In this document: piece after piece, positions 1-10,153 of the stretch
How the letters are laid out: every line of letters starts with the position of its first letter
Numbering within the stretch: the first letter of the stretch is position 1
NCBI GenBank assembly: GCA_015064665.1
Contig: SVRU01000029.1
Span: 1 to 29,942, forward strand
Origin: Oscillospiraceae bacterium
GTDB taxonomy: Bacteria > Bacillota_A > Clostridia > Oscillospirales > CAG-272
Direction: 5' to 3'
Length of the DNA stretch: 29,942 bases
Notes under the pieces: model-generated
Told to the model about the DNA's origin: nothing
Databases searched by the model: none
What the model saw: only the letters and a program-made list of their open reading frames with translations
Program-made: the position numbers and the translations under genes

Positions 1-1518
<1,518 letters not shown>

Positions 1519-1531
1519 TTATTTTTTGTAA

Positions 1532-1562
1532 GTGCATCCCGTCGAAGTCAGGCGGGATACAC
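1532..1562 (-). other. Intercistronic stem-loop between rpoB and rpoC
   Basis: On the transcribed (minus) strand GTGTATCCCG (1562-1553) pairs with CGGGATGCAC (1541-1532) around an 11-base loop. That gives ten base pairs including one U-G wobble; the same position is a C/A mismatch on the plus strand, so the fold is best on the mRNA. No U-tract follows, so it is not a classical terminator. Its 3' arm ends 13 bases before the rpoC ATG. It could influence rpoC translation or be a processing site. The role is inferred. Confidence 0.55.
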
Positions 1563-1581
1563 TGTTTCCCTTCTGTAAAAA

Positions 1582-4500
1582 TTATTCCTCGTCGATATCG
1601 TAGCTGTCGTCAGCGGCAGCATCCTCTTCATAGCTGTACTCCTCTTCGTAGTCGCCGTCATCTTCGCCGTCAAAATCTTCATCAGAGAAGTCACCCTCAT
1701 CGTCATCCTCGGGCAGATCCTGAGCGTTTGCAACCTCGTCGAGATTTGCATAAACGGGAGTATCGTCCTCGAATACGTCTGAGAGCTCAATTTCATCACC
1801 GTTCTCATCGAGAACCTTGATGTCAAGGCAGAGAGCCTGAAGCTCTTTAACAAGAACCTTGAATGATTCGGGAATACCTGGAGTAGGAATATTCTGACCC
1901 TTAAGTATCGCCTCAAAGGTCTTTGTTCTTCCGGTCATATCGTCCGACTTGACCGTAAGTATTTCCTGAAGTGTGTAAGCTGCACCGTACGCCTCAAGTG
2001 CCCAAACTTCCATTTCTCCGAAACGCTGACCGCCGAACTGAGCTTTACCGCCGAGGGGCTGCTGTGTTACGAGAGAGTAAGGACCTATCGAACGTGCGTG
2101 GATCTTATCGTCTACAAGGTGGTGGAGCTTAAGGTAATACATTATACCAACGGTTACGGGGTTGTCGAAGGGCTCTCCCGTACGTCCGTCATAAAGAGTT
2201 ACCTTACCGTCGATAACCTTGAGGTTTTCGGTTTCCATAAGAGCACGAAGTGCCTCGTCGTTATCAACTATTTCCTGATCGATCCTCTGAAGATCGGGCT
2301 TTCCGTCCTCACGGATAACTTCCTTGAAGACAGCCTTTCCGCGAACGCTTTCGCCCGGACGAATCTCACGGGTGTAGTTCGCTCTTCTGAGCATCTCGAG
2401 AATATCTGTTTCCTTTGCACCGTCAAATACGGGTGTCATGATCTTGATACCGAGCTTCTTACAAGCAATACCAAGGTGAACCTCAAGCACCTGACCGATG
2501 TTCATACGTGAAGGAACGCCAAGGGGATTAAGAACTATATCAAGCGGTGTACCGTCGGCAAGGAAAGGCATATCCTCGGGCGGAAGAATTCTTGAAACAA
2601 CGCCCTTGTTACCGTGACGGCCCGCCATTTTGTCACCAACGGAAATCTTTCTCTTCTGGGCTACGTAAACGTGAACAACCTTGTTTACGCCGGGAGCAAG
2701 ATCGTCGGAATTGTTGCGGTCGTATATCTTTACGTCAACAACGATACCGTATTCGCCATGGCGCATCTTAAGCGAGGAATCCTTGACCTCACGCGCCTTT
2801 TCGCCGAATATCGCACGGAGAAGTCTTTCCTCGGGTGTAAGCTCGGTCTCACCCTTAGGTGTTACCTTACCTACGAGGATATCGCCTGCGCGCACCTCGG
2901 TACCGATTCTGATAATACCGTCGTTATCGAGGTTCTTAAGCATATCCTCGGAAACATTGGGTATCTCACGCGTGATCTCCTGAACGCCAAGCTTAGTGTC
3001 ACGCGCTTCAATTGTGTATTCATCAATATGAATAGAAGTATAAACGTCGTTACGAACGAGATTTTCGTTAAGAAGAACGGCGTCCTCGTAGTTATAACCC
3101 TCCCAGGTCATAAATCCGATAAGAGCATTCTTACCAAGTGAAATTTCTCCGTTCGACGTTGCGGGACCGTCTGCAATAACCTGTCCTGCTTCGACACGGG
3201 TACCCTCGTTAACGATAGGTCTGTGGCTTACGCAGGTAGACTGGTTGGAGCGCTTATACTTTACAAGGTGATAAACGTCCTTGCGGCCCGAGTCGGTAAG
3301 TATAACTATTTCAGAGCCTGCGGAACGCTCAACGATACCGCCCTCTTTTGCAACTACAACGGCGCCCGAGTCAACGGCCGCCTTATATTCCATACCCGTA
3401 GCAACGATAGCAGAGTCGGTAACCATAAGAGGAACTGCCTGCTTCTGCATGTTTGAACCCATGAGCGCACGGGTGTTGTCATCGTTTTCAAGGAAAGGAA
3501 TACAGCCTGCGGCAACCGAAACGGCCATCTGAGGACATGCGTCCATAAGGTCAACCTCGGTGGGCTCAACCTCAATAAACTCTGTCTTATATCTTGCAAT
3601 AACCTTTTTGTTAATGAAGTAACCGTTTTCATCAAGATGCTCGTTTGCCTGAGCAACTATGTTGTTATCCTCTTCGTCAGCAGTGAGGTAAACGACCTCG
3701 TCGGTAACCTTACCCGTTGTTTTATCAACTATTCTGTAAGGAGCCTTAAGGAATCCGTAATCACTTATCTTTGCATAAGAAGCAAGGTAGGAAATAAGAC
3801 CGATGTTAGGACCTTCGGGAGTTTCAACAGGACAGATTCTTCCGTAGTGGGTATAGTGAACGTCACGAACCTCAAAGGACGCTCTGTCACGTGAAAGACC
3901 GCCGGGACCGAGAGCTGAAAGACGGCGCTTGTGAGTAAGCTCTGCCAAGGGATTGTTCTGGTCCATAAACTGAGAGAGAGGAGATGAGCCGAAGAATTCG
4001 CGGATAGCCGTTGCAATCGGGCGCGTATTCATTATCGTCTCCGGTCTGAGCTCATCGTTATCGTGAACCGACATTCTCTCCTTGATGATCTTGTCCATTC
4101 TCGACATACCGATTCTCATCTGGTTCTGAAGAAGCTCGCCTACGCATCTGAGACGGCGATTGCCAAGGTGGTCGATATCATCGGTAGTTCCGATTCCGTG
4201 AACAAGGTTAAAGAGATAGTTAATGGAAGCAAAAATATCTTCCTTAGTAATATGCTTGGGTGAAAGCGAAGCGATGTTTTCCTTCACGCTTTTCTTGATG
4301 TATTCGGTTCTGGACTCACCGGAAAGTCCTTCTGCGTCCGCAGCGGCGATGATTTCCTGAAGCACCGAGAGTCTGACCTTCTCGCCCTCTTTAACTCCGC
4401 AATCCGCAAGGTTGAAGCCAAGCAAAATTTCGGGACGAACGGTATTGTTTCCAAACACCTTGACAACTCTGCCGGACTCGGTGGCAACGAAAACCTCGTT

Positions 4501-5502
4501 TACAAGATTGTTTTCGATATTTTCAGCAATCTCACGCGTTACGACAGTTCCCTCCTCCGCAACTATCTCACCCGTTACGGGGTTTATAGCGGGAGCAGCA
4601 AGGGTAAGACCCTCGATTCTCTTGCCGATAGCGAGCTTTCTGTTATATTTATATCGTCCGACGGGAGCCAGATCGTATCTCTTGGGATCAAAGAAAAGAT
4701 TATTTACGAGTATCTCGGCACTCTCAACGAGCGGGGGCTCGCCGGGACGGAGTCTCTTGTAGATCTCCTTCAAGGCTTCGTCGCGGTAGGACGTACCGTT
4801 CTCTTCCGCAAGGCTTACCGACTCGTCCTTAGACATGGTTGCGATAAGCATTTCCTCTTCGCCAAACATTCTGATAAGCGCTTCGTTTGAATCCTCGCCG
4901 GGCGCGCAAAGCGCACGCGCAAGCACGCTTATCGGAATCTTTCTGGTTTTATCTATTTTAACGTGGAACATTCCGAAAGCATCGGTTTCGTATTCGAGCC
5001 ACGCTCCTCTGTAAGGAATAACGGTAGCGGTAAAATTATGCTTACCCTGCTTGTCAACCTCGTCACCGTAATAGATGCCGGGTGAACGAACGAGCTGTGA
5101 AACGATAACGCGCTCTGCACCGTTGATAACGAAGGTTCCGTTATCAGTCATAAGCGGGAAATCGCACATATAGACCTGTGCAGTCTTAAGCTCTCCCGTT
5201 GCCCTGTTCACAAGACGAACGCCCACCTTCATATGAGCGTCGTAGGTGACAGTTCTGTTTTTGCATTCCTCAACCGAATATCTCGGATTCGGGTCAAGGG
5301 TGTAGTCTGTGAATTCGATAGCAAGATTACCGGTATAATCAACTATCGGAGACACGTCGCGAAGAACCTCGTTAAGTCCCTCTTCAAGGAACCATTTATA
5401 AGAGTCCTTCTGTACCTCAATAAGATTTGGCATTTCGGTGGCTGCTTCAATTTTCGAGAAACTCATTCTCACGTTTGTGCCAAGCTTCTGGGGTTTAAGC
5501 AT
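1582..5502 (-). CDS. rpoB: DNA-directed RNA polymerase subunit beta
   Basis: Complete beta subunit of RNA polymerase, 1306 residues. I chose the ATG at 5502 ([18 protein letters not shown]) over the in-frame ATG at 5580. It aligns with clostridial RpoB N-termini and has GGAGTG eight bases upstream; the extra 26 codons are leader sequence. The rifampicin pocket is present with the sensitive-type residues Gln511, Asp514, His524 and Ser529, which are E. coli Q513, D516, H526 and S531 shifted by two. The conserved [10 protein letters not shown] segment follows. The last 45 residues are unusually acidic, with 27 Asp/Glu and no Lys/Arg, and extend past the conserved core. It is transcribed from its own promoter at 5713-5685 and is followed by rpoC. 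No rplJ or rplL lies upstream. Confidence 0.98.
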   Translation of the reverse strand: MLKPQKLGTNVRMSFSKIEAATEMPNLIEVQKDSYKWFLEEGLNEVLRDVSPIVDYTGNLAIEFTDYTLDPNPRYSVEECKNRTVTYDAHMKVGVRLVNRATGELKTAQVYMCDFPLMTDNGTFVINGAERVIVSQLVRSPGIYYGDEVDKQGKHNFTATVIPYRGAWLEYETDAFGMFHVKIDKTRKIPISVLARALCAPGEDSNEALIRMFGEEEMLIATMSKDESVSLAEENGTSYRDEALKEIYKRLRPGEPPLVESAEILVNNLFFDPKRYDLAPVGRYKYNRKLAIGKRIEGLTLAAPAINPVTGEIVAEEGTVVTREIAENIENNLVNEVFVATESGRVVKVFGNNTVRPEILLGFNLADCGVKEGEKVRLSVLQEIIAAADAEGLSGESRTEYIKKSVKENIASLSPKHITKEDIFASINYLFNLVHGIGTTDDIDHLGNRRLRCVGELLQNQMRIGMSRMDKIIKERMSVHDNDELRPETIMNTRPIATAIREFFGSSPLSQFMDQNNPLAELTHKRRLSALGPGGLSRDRASFEVRDVHYTHYGRICPVETPEGPNIGLISYLASYAKISDYGFLKAPYRIVDKTTGKVTDEVVYLTADEEDNNIVAQANEHLDENGYFINKKVIARYKTEFIEVEPTEVDLMDACPQMAVSVAAGCIPFLENDDNTRALMGSNMQKQAVPLMVTDSAIVATGMEYKAAVDSGAVVVAKEGGIVERSAGSEIVILTDSGRKDVYHLVKYKRSNQSTCVSHRPIVNEGTRVEAGQVIADGPATSNGEISLGKNALIGFMTWEGYNYEDAVLLNENLVRNDVYTSIHIDEYTIEARDTKLGVQEITREIPNVSEDMLKNLDNDGIIRIGTEVRAGDILVGKVTPKGETELTPEERLLRAIFGEKAREVKDSSLKMRHGEYGIVVDVKIYDRNNSDDLAPGVNKVVHVYVAQKRKISVGDKMAGRHGNKGVVSRILPPEDMPFLADGTPLDIVLNPLGVPSRMNIGQVLEVHLGIACKKLGIKIMTPVFDGAKETDILEMLRRANYTREIRPGESVRGKAVFKEVIREDGKPDLQRIDQEIVDNDEALRALMETENLKVIDGKVTLYDGRTGEPFDNPVTVGIMYYLKLHHLVDDKIHARSIGPYSLVTQQPLGGKAQFGGQRFGEMEVWALEAYGAAYTLQEILTVKSDDMTGRTKTFEAILKGQNIPTPGIPESFKVLVKELQALCLDIKVLDENGDEIELSDVFEDDTPVYANLDEVANAQDLPEDDDEGDFSDEDFDGEDDGDYEEEYSYEEDAAADDSYDIDEE

Positions 5503-5680
5503 AAATGAATCACTCCATTCCTGATAATTTTCAAGTGGAAAACTGTTTTTGCCCTTTAATATATAAGTGGCAAAAACCACAAAAATCCTTTTATTTTCGA
5601 CGATTTTTTGTGCACTCCGACAGAGCCGTCCTGCAAAAAGGGCAGAAAATCCCCATAATAAAAGCGATTATAGTGCAGTA
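5503..5680 (-). promoter_or_regulatory. rpoB 5' leader with internal hairpin
   Basis: The predicted start site near 5678 leaves a leader of about 175 bases before the rpoB ATG. It contains a perfect nine-base inverted repeat, GTTTTTGCC (5577-5569) with GGCAAAAAC (5553-5545), around a 15-base AT-rich loop. The repeat ends about 43 bases before the start codon. No run of U follows directly. I recognise no riboswitch or ribosomal-protein leader class. An autoregulatory or processing role is possible but unproven. Confidence 0.45.
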
Positions 5681-5684
5681 TAAT

Positions 5685-5713
5685 ATTATAGCAACAAAAA
5701 ATCAAGTTGTCAA
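5685..5713 (-). promoter_or_regulatory. Consensus sigma-A promoter for rpoBC, with A-tract upstream region
   Basis: TTGACA (5713-5708) is separated by exactly 17 bases from TATAAT (5690-5685) on the minus strand, a perfect housekeeping promoter. Directly upstream, to about 5750, the minus strand carries runs of A and T at roughly helical spacing (repeated AAATTTC/AAAAA blocks). These look like an UP element for the RNA polymerase alpha C-terminal domain. The arrangement implies a very strong start. Confidence 0.88.
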
Positions 5714-5749
5714 GGGGTTTTTGAAATTTTTTAAACTTTTTTGAAATTT

Positions 5750-5810
5750 TCCAAAAACAAAAGATTCGCGGGCAAGGTTTTGCAAAATAAAACGCAAAAC
5801 CGCCCGCGAA
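5750..5810 (-). terminator. Rho-independent terminator after the ABC permease gene
   Basis: On the minus strand TTCGCGGGCGGTTTTGC (5810-5794) pairs with GCAAAACC, two unpaired bases and GCCCGCGAA (ending 5765). A T-rich tail, TCTTTTGTTTTT, follows. The long, nearly perfect stem lies just after the permease stop codon and before the rpoB promoter, so it separates the two transcription units. Confidence 0.88.
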
Positions 5811-5858
5811 GTGCCGAGATATGCTATTATACTAGGGGTGTGTTTACAAATCTTCGTA

Positions 5859-8189
5859 TTATTTGGAAAGCATTGCTATCGCGTCGAAAACGCTATATCC
5901 GTACGCAAGCATTCCTCTTTCTATTGAAAACGTGGAGAAAAGAAAGGCAACGATGCCGAGAAACAATCCGAAAAGCAGAGAAATCAAAACCTCAAACGTC
6001 TTCATTCTTCGAACGCTCCGAGCCGACATACCCGCGGCTCTATACAGTTCAAATTCCGAACGTCTTTCACGATAGCTCTGCGAAAGATTATCTATCATAC
6101 CGACAGCCGCAAATATTACGGCAACCGTGAGCAGAACGTCACCGGTATTCAGATAAATGTTTATCGAACCGAGTCTGTGCCGCATCAGAGAATCCGGAGT
6201 AACCACGGCGGCAAGTTCGACAGCCGTTTCCTTCGTTATCTCGCGCAGCAGTTCTGCGTCTGTTGTCCCCTCTTTTCCGTCGACCAGAATCATATTGTGC
6301 GAAACCCCGAAATTCTCGCAATCGAATATTATTATATTCATACCGAGATTTATTATTTCGGACACGACCACCTCGTAACTGTCTCCGTTAAAGTGAAGTA
6401 TGTCGGTATCACCGACACCGAGCTCACGCGCATCCGCCTGTCCCTTGGAAATTATTATGCCGTTTCCACGCGGCAGAGCCGAAATTTCTACGATATCCGA
6501 GAAAACCTCTATATTCTCGCTTGAAATCATCGGAGTGTAATTTCCGTCGTGAAGAGAGCCCGAGCCGAAATAGCTCCTTGAAACCGACTCGGCGGCTGAG
6601 GATGCCAAAAGCTTACCGTAACAGCTCTCGGCTCCGTTAAGCACCGCGTAATCCGAGGAAACGATTTTCTTTGCCGCCAAAACGTATCCGTCGCTGCTGA
6701 CAATAACAAAAAATGAGGAAAGCAAAACAGCAACGAGCAGAGTAATAAGTCTTGAAAAATTGTGTAGGACCTTGACCGTCAACAAATTCTTGACCGCGTA
6801 AACGAGCGACGGAAATCGCAACGCTTGATTTTTGCCGTTCCTCTTTGCCAAAAATCTGTCAAGCCACCTCATAAAAAGCCTTAACAGACTTGGCGCCGAC
6901 ACAAACAAAAGGAAAAATATTGATAGCATGGAAAAAAGTCCGGGAACGAAGGCATCCTTCACTCTGAGAGTAAAGGTAAGCGCCGTAGTCAAAACCGCAG
7001 CCGCAAGGGACATACCGATAAACAATGACGTGCGGTTCTTTCTTGCAGGCTTTGCGCCGTGAGTGCCGGAAAGAATAAACACAGCTGCCGTGATAAGCGA
7101 GGTAATCAAAATCAAGCCGAGTCCGAGTGCTGCATTCTTTATGCCTACCGAGCCGTCGGAATATTCAAACCCCGCATGCCACACCGTAATCTTCATCAAG
7201 GCAACGGACAAAAATACTCCTACCGCACCGCCTACGAGCCAATAAAAAAATATCTCGGCATACTGAAGAAAATTAAGATGGCGCGCACGCGCTCCCGCCG
7301 CAAGAAACGCGGCGTTTTCCTCGCTTCGCTCGCAAGAGAGAATATAGAAGCAACAGAAGGTAACGGTAACCGAAAGAATACAGGCAAAGCTTATTGCAAC
7401 GCTGATAATAAGCCTCATTATTTCCTTATCGCTATCCATTCTCGTATCGTCGGATACAACGGTTATGCTTTTATCCGAAAACTCATCATCGTTTAACAAC
7501 AATTCTTTATATTCCCGTATATATTCATCGTCTTTTACGTCTATATACACGGTACTGCCGGGTTTAAACGAATCTCCGAGAGCCGAAACGAAGAGCGAAT
7601 CCCTCGCCATAACGTCGATAACGCCGCTTATATCAACCATAACGTCGTAGGAAGCGAGATATTTAGTGGGAGAGATAGCCGATACCGTGTAACTTTTTTT
7701 ATAGCCGAAAAGCTGTGTATCAAAGCTGTCGCCTACCGCGAGACCGTTTGATTTTGCAAACGCTTCGCTGATAAAGGCCGTCTCGGAAACATTCGCGCGG
7801 CTGACCTCATTATAAGCGGTAAAAGAAAAATCAAATATAGAGTTTATATCATCAAAATCGACCGCAACCCCAAACTCCGACTCGCTTGTTTTCGTGAGGA
7901 AGATGACAATCTCGAAGGCGCTCGCCGCGTTTGCTTTGCCGAAAAGAAAGTCCTCAACTCTGTCGGCGAACATAAAACGAGATTTTGACGTTCCGTTAAG
8001 CTCAAGCGTAATATCCGCGCATCCGTATTCTGCATCCCTTGACAGCTCGTTTTCCTCCGCAAAGCAATCGTTCAGCCCGAACGCCATAATACACACGCCG
8101 ACGGAAATCGCAAGCGTTAAGATCAACACGAGCGGCTGCAAAGGCTTTCGCCGTACGCTTTGCAAAAGATGTTTAAAAAACAATCTCAT
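5859..8189 (-). CDS. FtsX/MacB-type ABC transporter permease (large two-domain form)
   Basis: Membrane subunit of an ABC system, 776 residues. Hydrophobic segments lie at about 19-37, 258-285, 310-335, 353-374, 389-408, 416-440, 476-497, 682-702 and 732-755. Two large extracellular regions (about 40-255 and 500-680) sit between them. Each half shows an FtsX-type cytoplasmic loop, CERSEENAAFLAAGA near 286-300 and RRSEFELYRAAGMS near 709-722. Its ATG overlaps the stop of the ATPase gene (ATGA), so the two are translationally coupled. Proteins of this kind usually have ten membrane segments. This one stops about 20 residues after the ninth, so the last helix appears to be missing. The substrate is unknown; lipoproteins, peptides and envelope remodelling are the usual roles of the superfamily. 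Confidence 0.88.
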   Translation of the reverse strand: MRLFFKHLLQSVRRKPLQPLVLILTLAISVGVCIMAFGLNDCFAEENELSRDAEYGCADITLELNGTSKSRFMFADRVEDFLFGKANAASAFEIVIFLTKTSESEFGVAVDFDDINSIFDFSFTAYNEVSRANVSETAFISEAFAKSNGLAVGDSFDTQLFGYKKSYTVSAISPTKYLASYDVMVDISGVIDVMARDSLFVSALGDSFKPGSTVYIDVKDDEYIREYKELLLNDDEFSDKSITVVSDDTRMDSDKEIMRLIISVAISFACILSVTVTFCCFYILSCERSEENAAFLAAGARARHLNFLQYAEIFFYWLVGGAVGVFLSVALMKITVWHAGFEYSDGSVGIKNAALGLGLILITSLITAAVFILSGTHGAKPARKNRTSLFIGMSLAAAVLTTALTFTLRVKDAFVPGLFSMLSIFFLLFVSAPSLLRLFMRWLDRFLAKRNGKNQALRFPSLVYAVKNLLTVKVLHNFSRLITLLVAVLLSSFFVIVSSDGYVLAAKKIVSSDYAVLNGAESCYGKLLASSAAESVSRSYFGSGSLHDGNYTPMISSENIEVFSDIVEISALPRGNGIIISKGQADARELGVGDTDILHFNGDSYEVVVSEIINLGMNIIIFDCENFGVSHNMILVDGKEGTTDAELLREITKETAVELAAVVTPDSLMRHRLGSINIYLNTGDVLLTVAVIFAAVGMIDNLSQSYRERRSEFELYRAAGMSARSVRRMKTFEVLISLLFGLFLGIVAFLFSTFSIERGMLAYGYSVFDAIAMLSK

Positions 8190-8839
8190 TTTACGATATC
8201 TCCGTCGCGAAGATTTATTATTCTGTGCGCGTAGTCGGCAACCTTTTTACTGTGAGTCACCATAATAACCGTTGCTTTTTGCTCCTTATTTATTCTCGTA
8301 AGAAGCTTCATAACCGCCTCTTCCGTTGCGCTGTCAAGCGCGCCCGTCGGCTCGTCGAGAATAACCGTTGACGGCTTATATATAAGCGCTCTTAAAATTG
8401 CGGCGCGCTGACACTGACCGCCCGAGAGCTGATCGGGGTACTTTGAAAGTAGCGAATCAAGCTTAAGCTCTGACACGAGTCCGTTCATATAACTTAAGGT
8501 TTCGTCGTTTATTTTTCCGCCGAGCGTGGCGGGTAAAAGCAAATTATCCCTTACGTTAAGCGTGGGAATAAGCTTAAAAAACTGAAACACGAAGCCGACG
8601 GACGTCGAGCGAAGATAGGCAAATCGCTTTTCGGAGAATTTCGAAATATCCTCTCCGTTCCACAGGACTCTGCCCGAATCGGCAGCCAAAAACCCACCGA
8701 GAATTGAAATCAAGGTGCTTTTTCCGCTTCCGCTCTCGCCCATTACCGCGACGAATTCGCCGTCTGAGATCTCAAGGTTCACTCCCTTAAGCACCTTTTC
8801 TCCGTTATAACTCTTTTCTATCCCTTCAGCCTTAATCAT
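8186..8839 (-). CDS. ABC transporter ATP-binding protein (LolD/MacB-type)
   Basis: Cytoplasmic ATPase of 217 residues, the usual size for this class, that powers the FtsX-type permease encoded next. All nucleotide-binding motifs are intact: Walker A GESGSGKST (34-42), Q-loop Gln86, signature LSGGQ (138-142), Walker B ILDEP (160-164) and switch His196. The sequence pattern is that of the LolD/MacB/FtsE group, which usually works mechanically on envelope substrates. Both ends overlap neighbours by four bases (ATGA): the lipoprotein stop upstream and the permease start downstream. This argues for equimolar production as one complex. Family assignment is certain; the transported or acted-on substrate cannot be told from the sequence. 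Confidence 0.95.
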   Translation of the reverse strand: MIKAEGIEKSYNGEKVLKGVNLEISDGEFVAVMGESGSGKSTLISILGGFLAADSGRVLWNGEDISKFSEKRFAYLRSTSVGFVFQFFKLIPTLNVRDNLLLPATLGGKINDETLSYMNGLVSELKLDSLLSKYPDQLSGGQCQRAAILRALIYKPSTVILDEPTGALDSATEEAVMKLLTRINKEQKATVIMVTHSKKVADYAHRIINLRDGDIVK

Positions 8840-10044
8840 TTAAACAAACGGTATGACAGCACTGGTGACACCCCGCCGAGATACCCCTCCAATTCGGTTA
8901 TAAATTTATCGCTTCCCACCGAAGCCTTAAGCTCGTCAAGAGTCACCTCAAAGCTCGATGAAGAATAATTTTCAAAGTCCTCTCCGTATTCCTCTAAAAA
9001 AACAGCCTCGTAATCCCCGTATGAGATATCGGTTGAGAATATCTCTTCAAATATCTGCCAATCTCCGTCTTCAAACTTTGAAAATATTGACAAAACCAGC
9101 TCTGACATTTTTTCGTTTTTCAGCATCTCGGCGTCCGCATCGGTAAGTTCTGCCTGAACCGATATAACGAGCTTCAGAAAATCGTCTGCCAGCGCGGCAA
9201 ATTTATCAAGGTCGCCGTTTTCATCGGCGCGTACTAAGATTCTCTCTGAAAGGCTTAGCCCCTCAGCCGAAGAATCGGGAGTTAAAAGCGACAACAGAAA
9301 TCTGTATCCGTTTTCGCTTATATTTATACTCTCAACGTCAACGCGCTGTAAAATAACGAGTATTTCACGGCTCGAAAAATCAACCGCGCCCGTGCCGTCA
9401 AACGCTCCGCCGAAAAACAGCTCCGACGCCGTAATGCCAAGGCGTACTACGGAAGAAAAATTATTCGCGCCTATTTGCTCCAAAAGCACACGCCTCATTT
9501 CCGAAATCCGCTCTGCCTCGTCAAGCAGATAGCCGTAGCCGTACTTCTCATATCTTTCCATACTCTGAGAATAGCTTATCTCCATTCCAAGTAAAATAAG
9601 ATTATAGAGAGTATATCCGGCATAATCCGAACCGCCCGCCGTCAGCGAATAATAGACCTCTCTAAGCGCATCTTTATCCTGCGCCGCTCCCGAAAGCAGA
9701 GATATAAATTTATCTTTATTTTCCGAAACCTCTCCGATAATGCATTTATATCGCGCTTCGGATATGTGATAATCGGTGGTTGCCACCCATATTTGCTCGG
9801 CATACTCCCTAAATTCTTCGGCTTTTTGCTCAGTCACGTTGGGCATTCCGCCCGAAATATAAGCGCCCTCAAGAAGCGTATAAAAAAGCTCCTTGCTCTT
9901 CCTTTCGGTCTCCTCGGAAAATACGGGCTTCGTATCGGTTATATCAATACCCGTCTTCACCGTTTTGCCGCCGCAAGAGAAAAGGAGAAAAAACGCGCAA
10001 AGAAAAAGCGCTGTCAGCCGCAATTTATCATACGGTCTTATCAT
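8836..10044 (-). CDS. Predicted lipoprotein encoded with an ABC transporter
   Basis: Protein of 402 residues that I do not recognise as a named family. I chose the ATG at 10044 because it gives a clear lipoprotein signal: MIRPYDKLRL, a hydrophobic stretch, then LLFSC with the lipidated Cys at residue 24. A GGAGG lies 13 bases upstream, a little far. The longer frame from 10113 would bury the signal peptide. The mature part is acidic and predicted largely helical, with no catalytic motif I can name. Its stop overlaps the ATPase start (ATGA), so it is probably the extracellular partner of the ABC complex, as a substrate-binding or adaptor component. That role is inference from position only. 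Confidence 0.8.
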   Translation of the reverse strand: MIRPYDKLRLTALFLCAFFLLFSCGGKTVKTGIDITDTKPVFSEETERKSKELFYTLLEGAYISGGMPNVTEQKAEEFREYAEQIWVATTDYHISEARYKCIIGEVSENKDKFISLLSGAAQDKDALREVYYSLTAGGSDYAGYTLYNLILLGMEISYSQSMERYEKYGYGYLLDEAERISEMRRVLLEQIGANNFSSVVRLGITASELFFGGAFDGTGAVDFSSREILVILQRVDVESINISENGYRFLLSLLTPDSSAEGLSLSERILVRADENGDLDKFAALADDFLKLVISVQAELTDADAEMLKNEKMSELVLSIFSKFEDGDWQIFEEIFSTDISYGDYEAVFLEEYGEDFENYSSSSFEVTLDELKASVGSDKFITELEGYLGGVSPVLSYRLFK

Positions 10045-10084
10045 AAAATCCGTTTTTCCTCCTTTTTTCGTGTTGCACCGATAA

Positions 10085-10128
10085 TTTATCAAAAGCCGAC
10101 CGGCGCTCGCCAATCGACTCTTGATAAA
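10085..10128. repeat. Imperfect 44-base inverted repeat between two lipoprotein genes
   Basis: TTTATCAA (10085-10092) and TTGATAAA (10121-10128) form the outer arms. Inside them further partly paired blocks (AGCCGA/TCGACT and GGC/GCC) extend the stem. Neither strand has a T-run after it, so it is not a typical terminator. It lies in the 109-base gap between the large lipoprotein and the second lipoprotein and could act as an mRNA stabiliser, partial terminator or protein site. Confidence 0.5.
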
Positions 10129-10153
10129 ATCATGTAAGTTGTATTAAATTCAA

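Noticed and set aside
5503..5580. Longer RpoB start at 5580 adding 26 residues
   Set aside because: The extra residues do not match RpoB N-termini and fall in the hairpin-containing leader; the ATG at 5502 has a good SD and the family start.
5503..5680. L10-type ribosomal-protein leader upstream of rpoB
   Set aside because: No rplJ follows and I could not match the known L10 leader fold.
10045..10113. N-terminal extension of the second lipoprotein to 10113
   Set aside because: It would place 23 polar residues before the signal peptide; the ATG at 10044 gives a proper lipoprotein signal.
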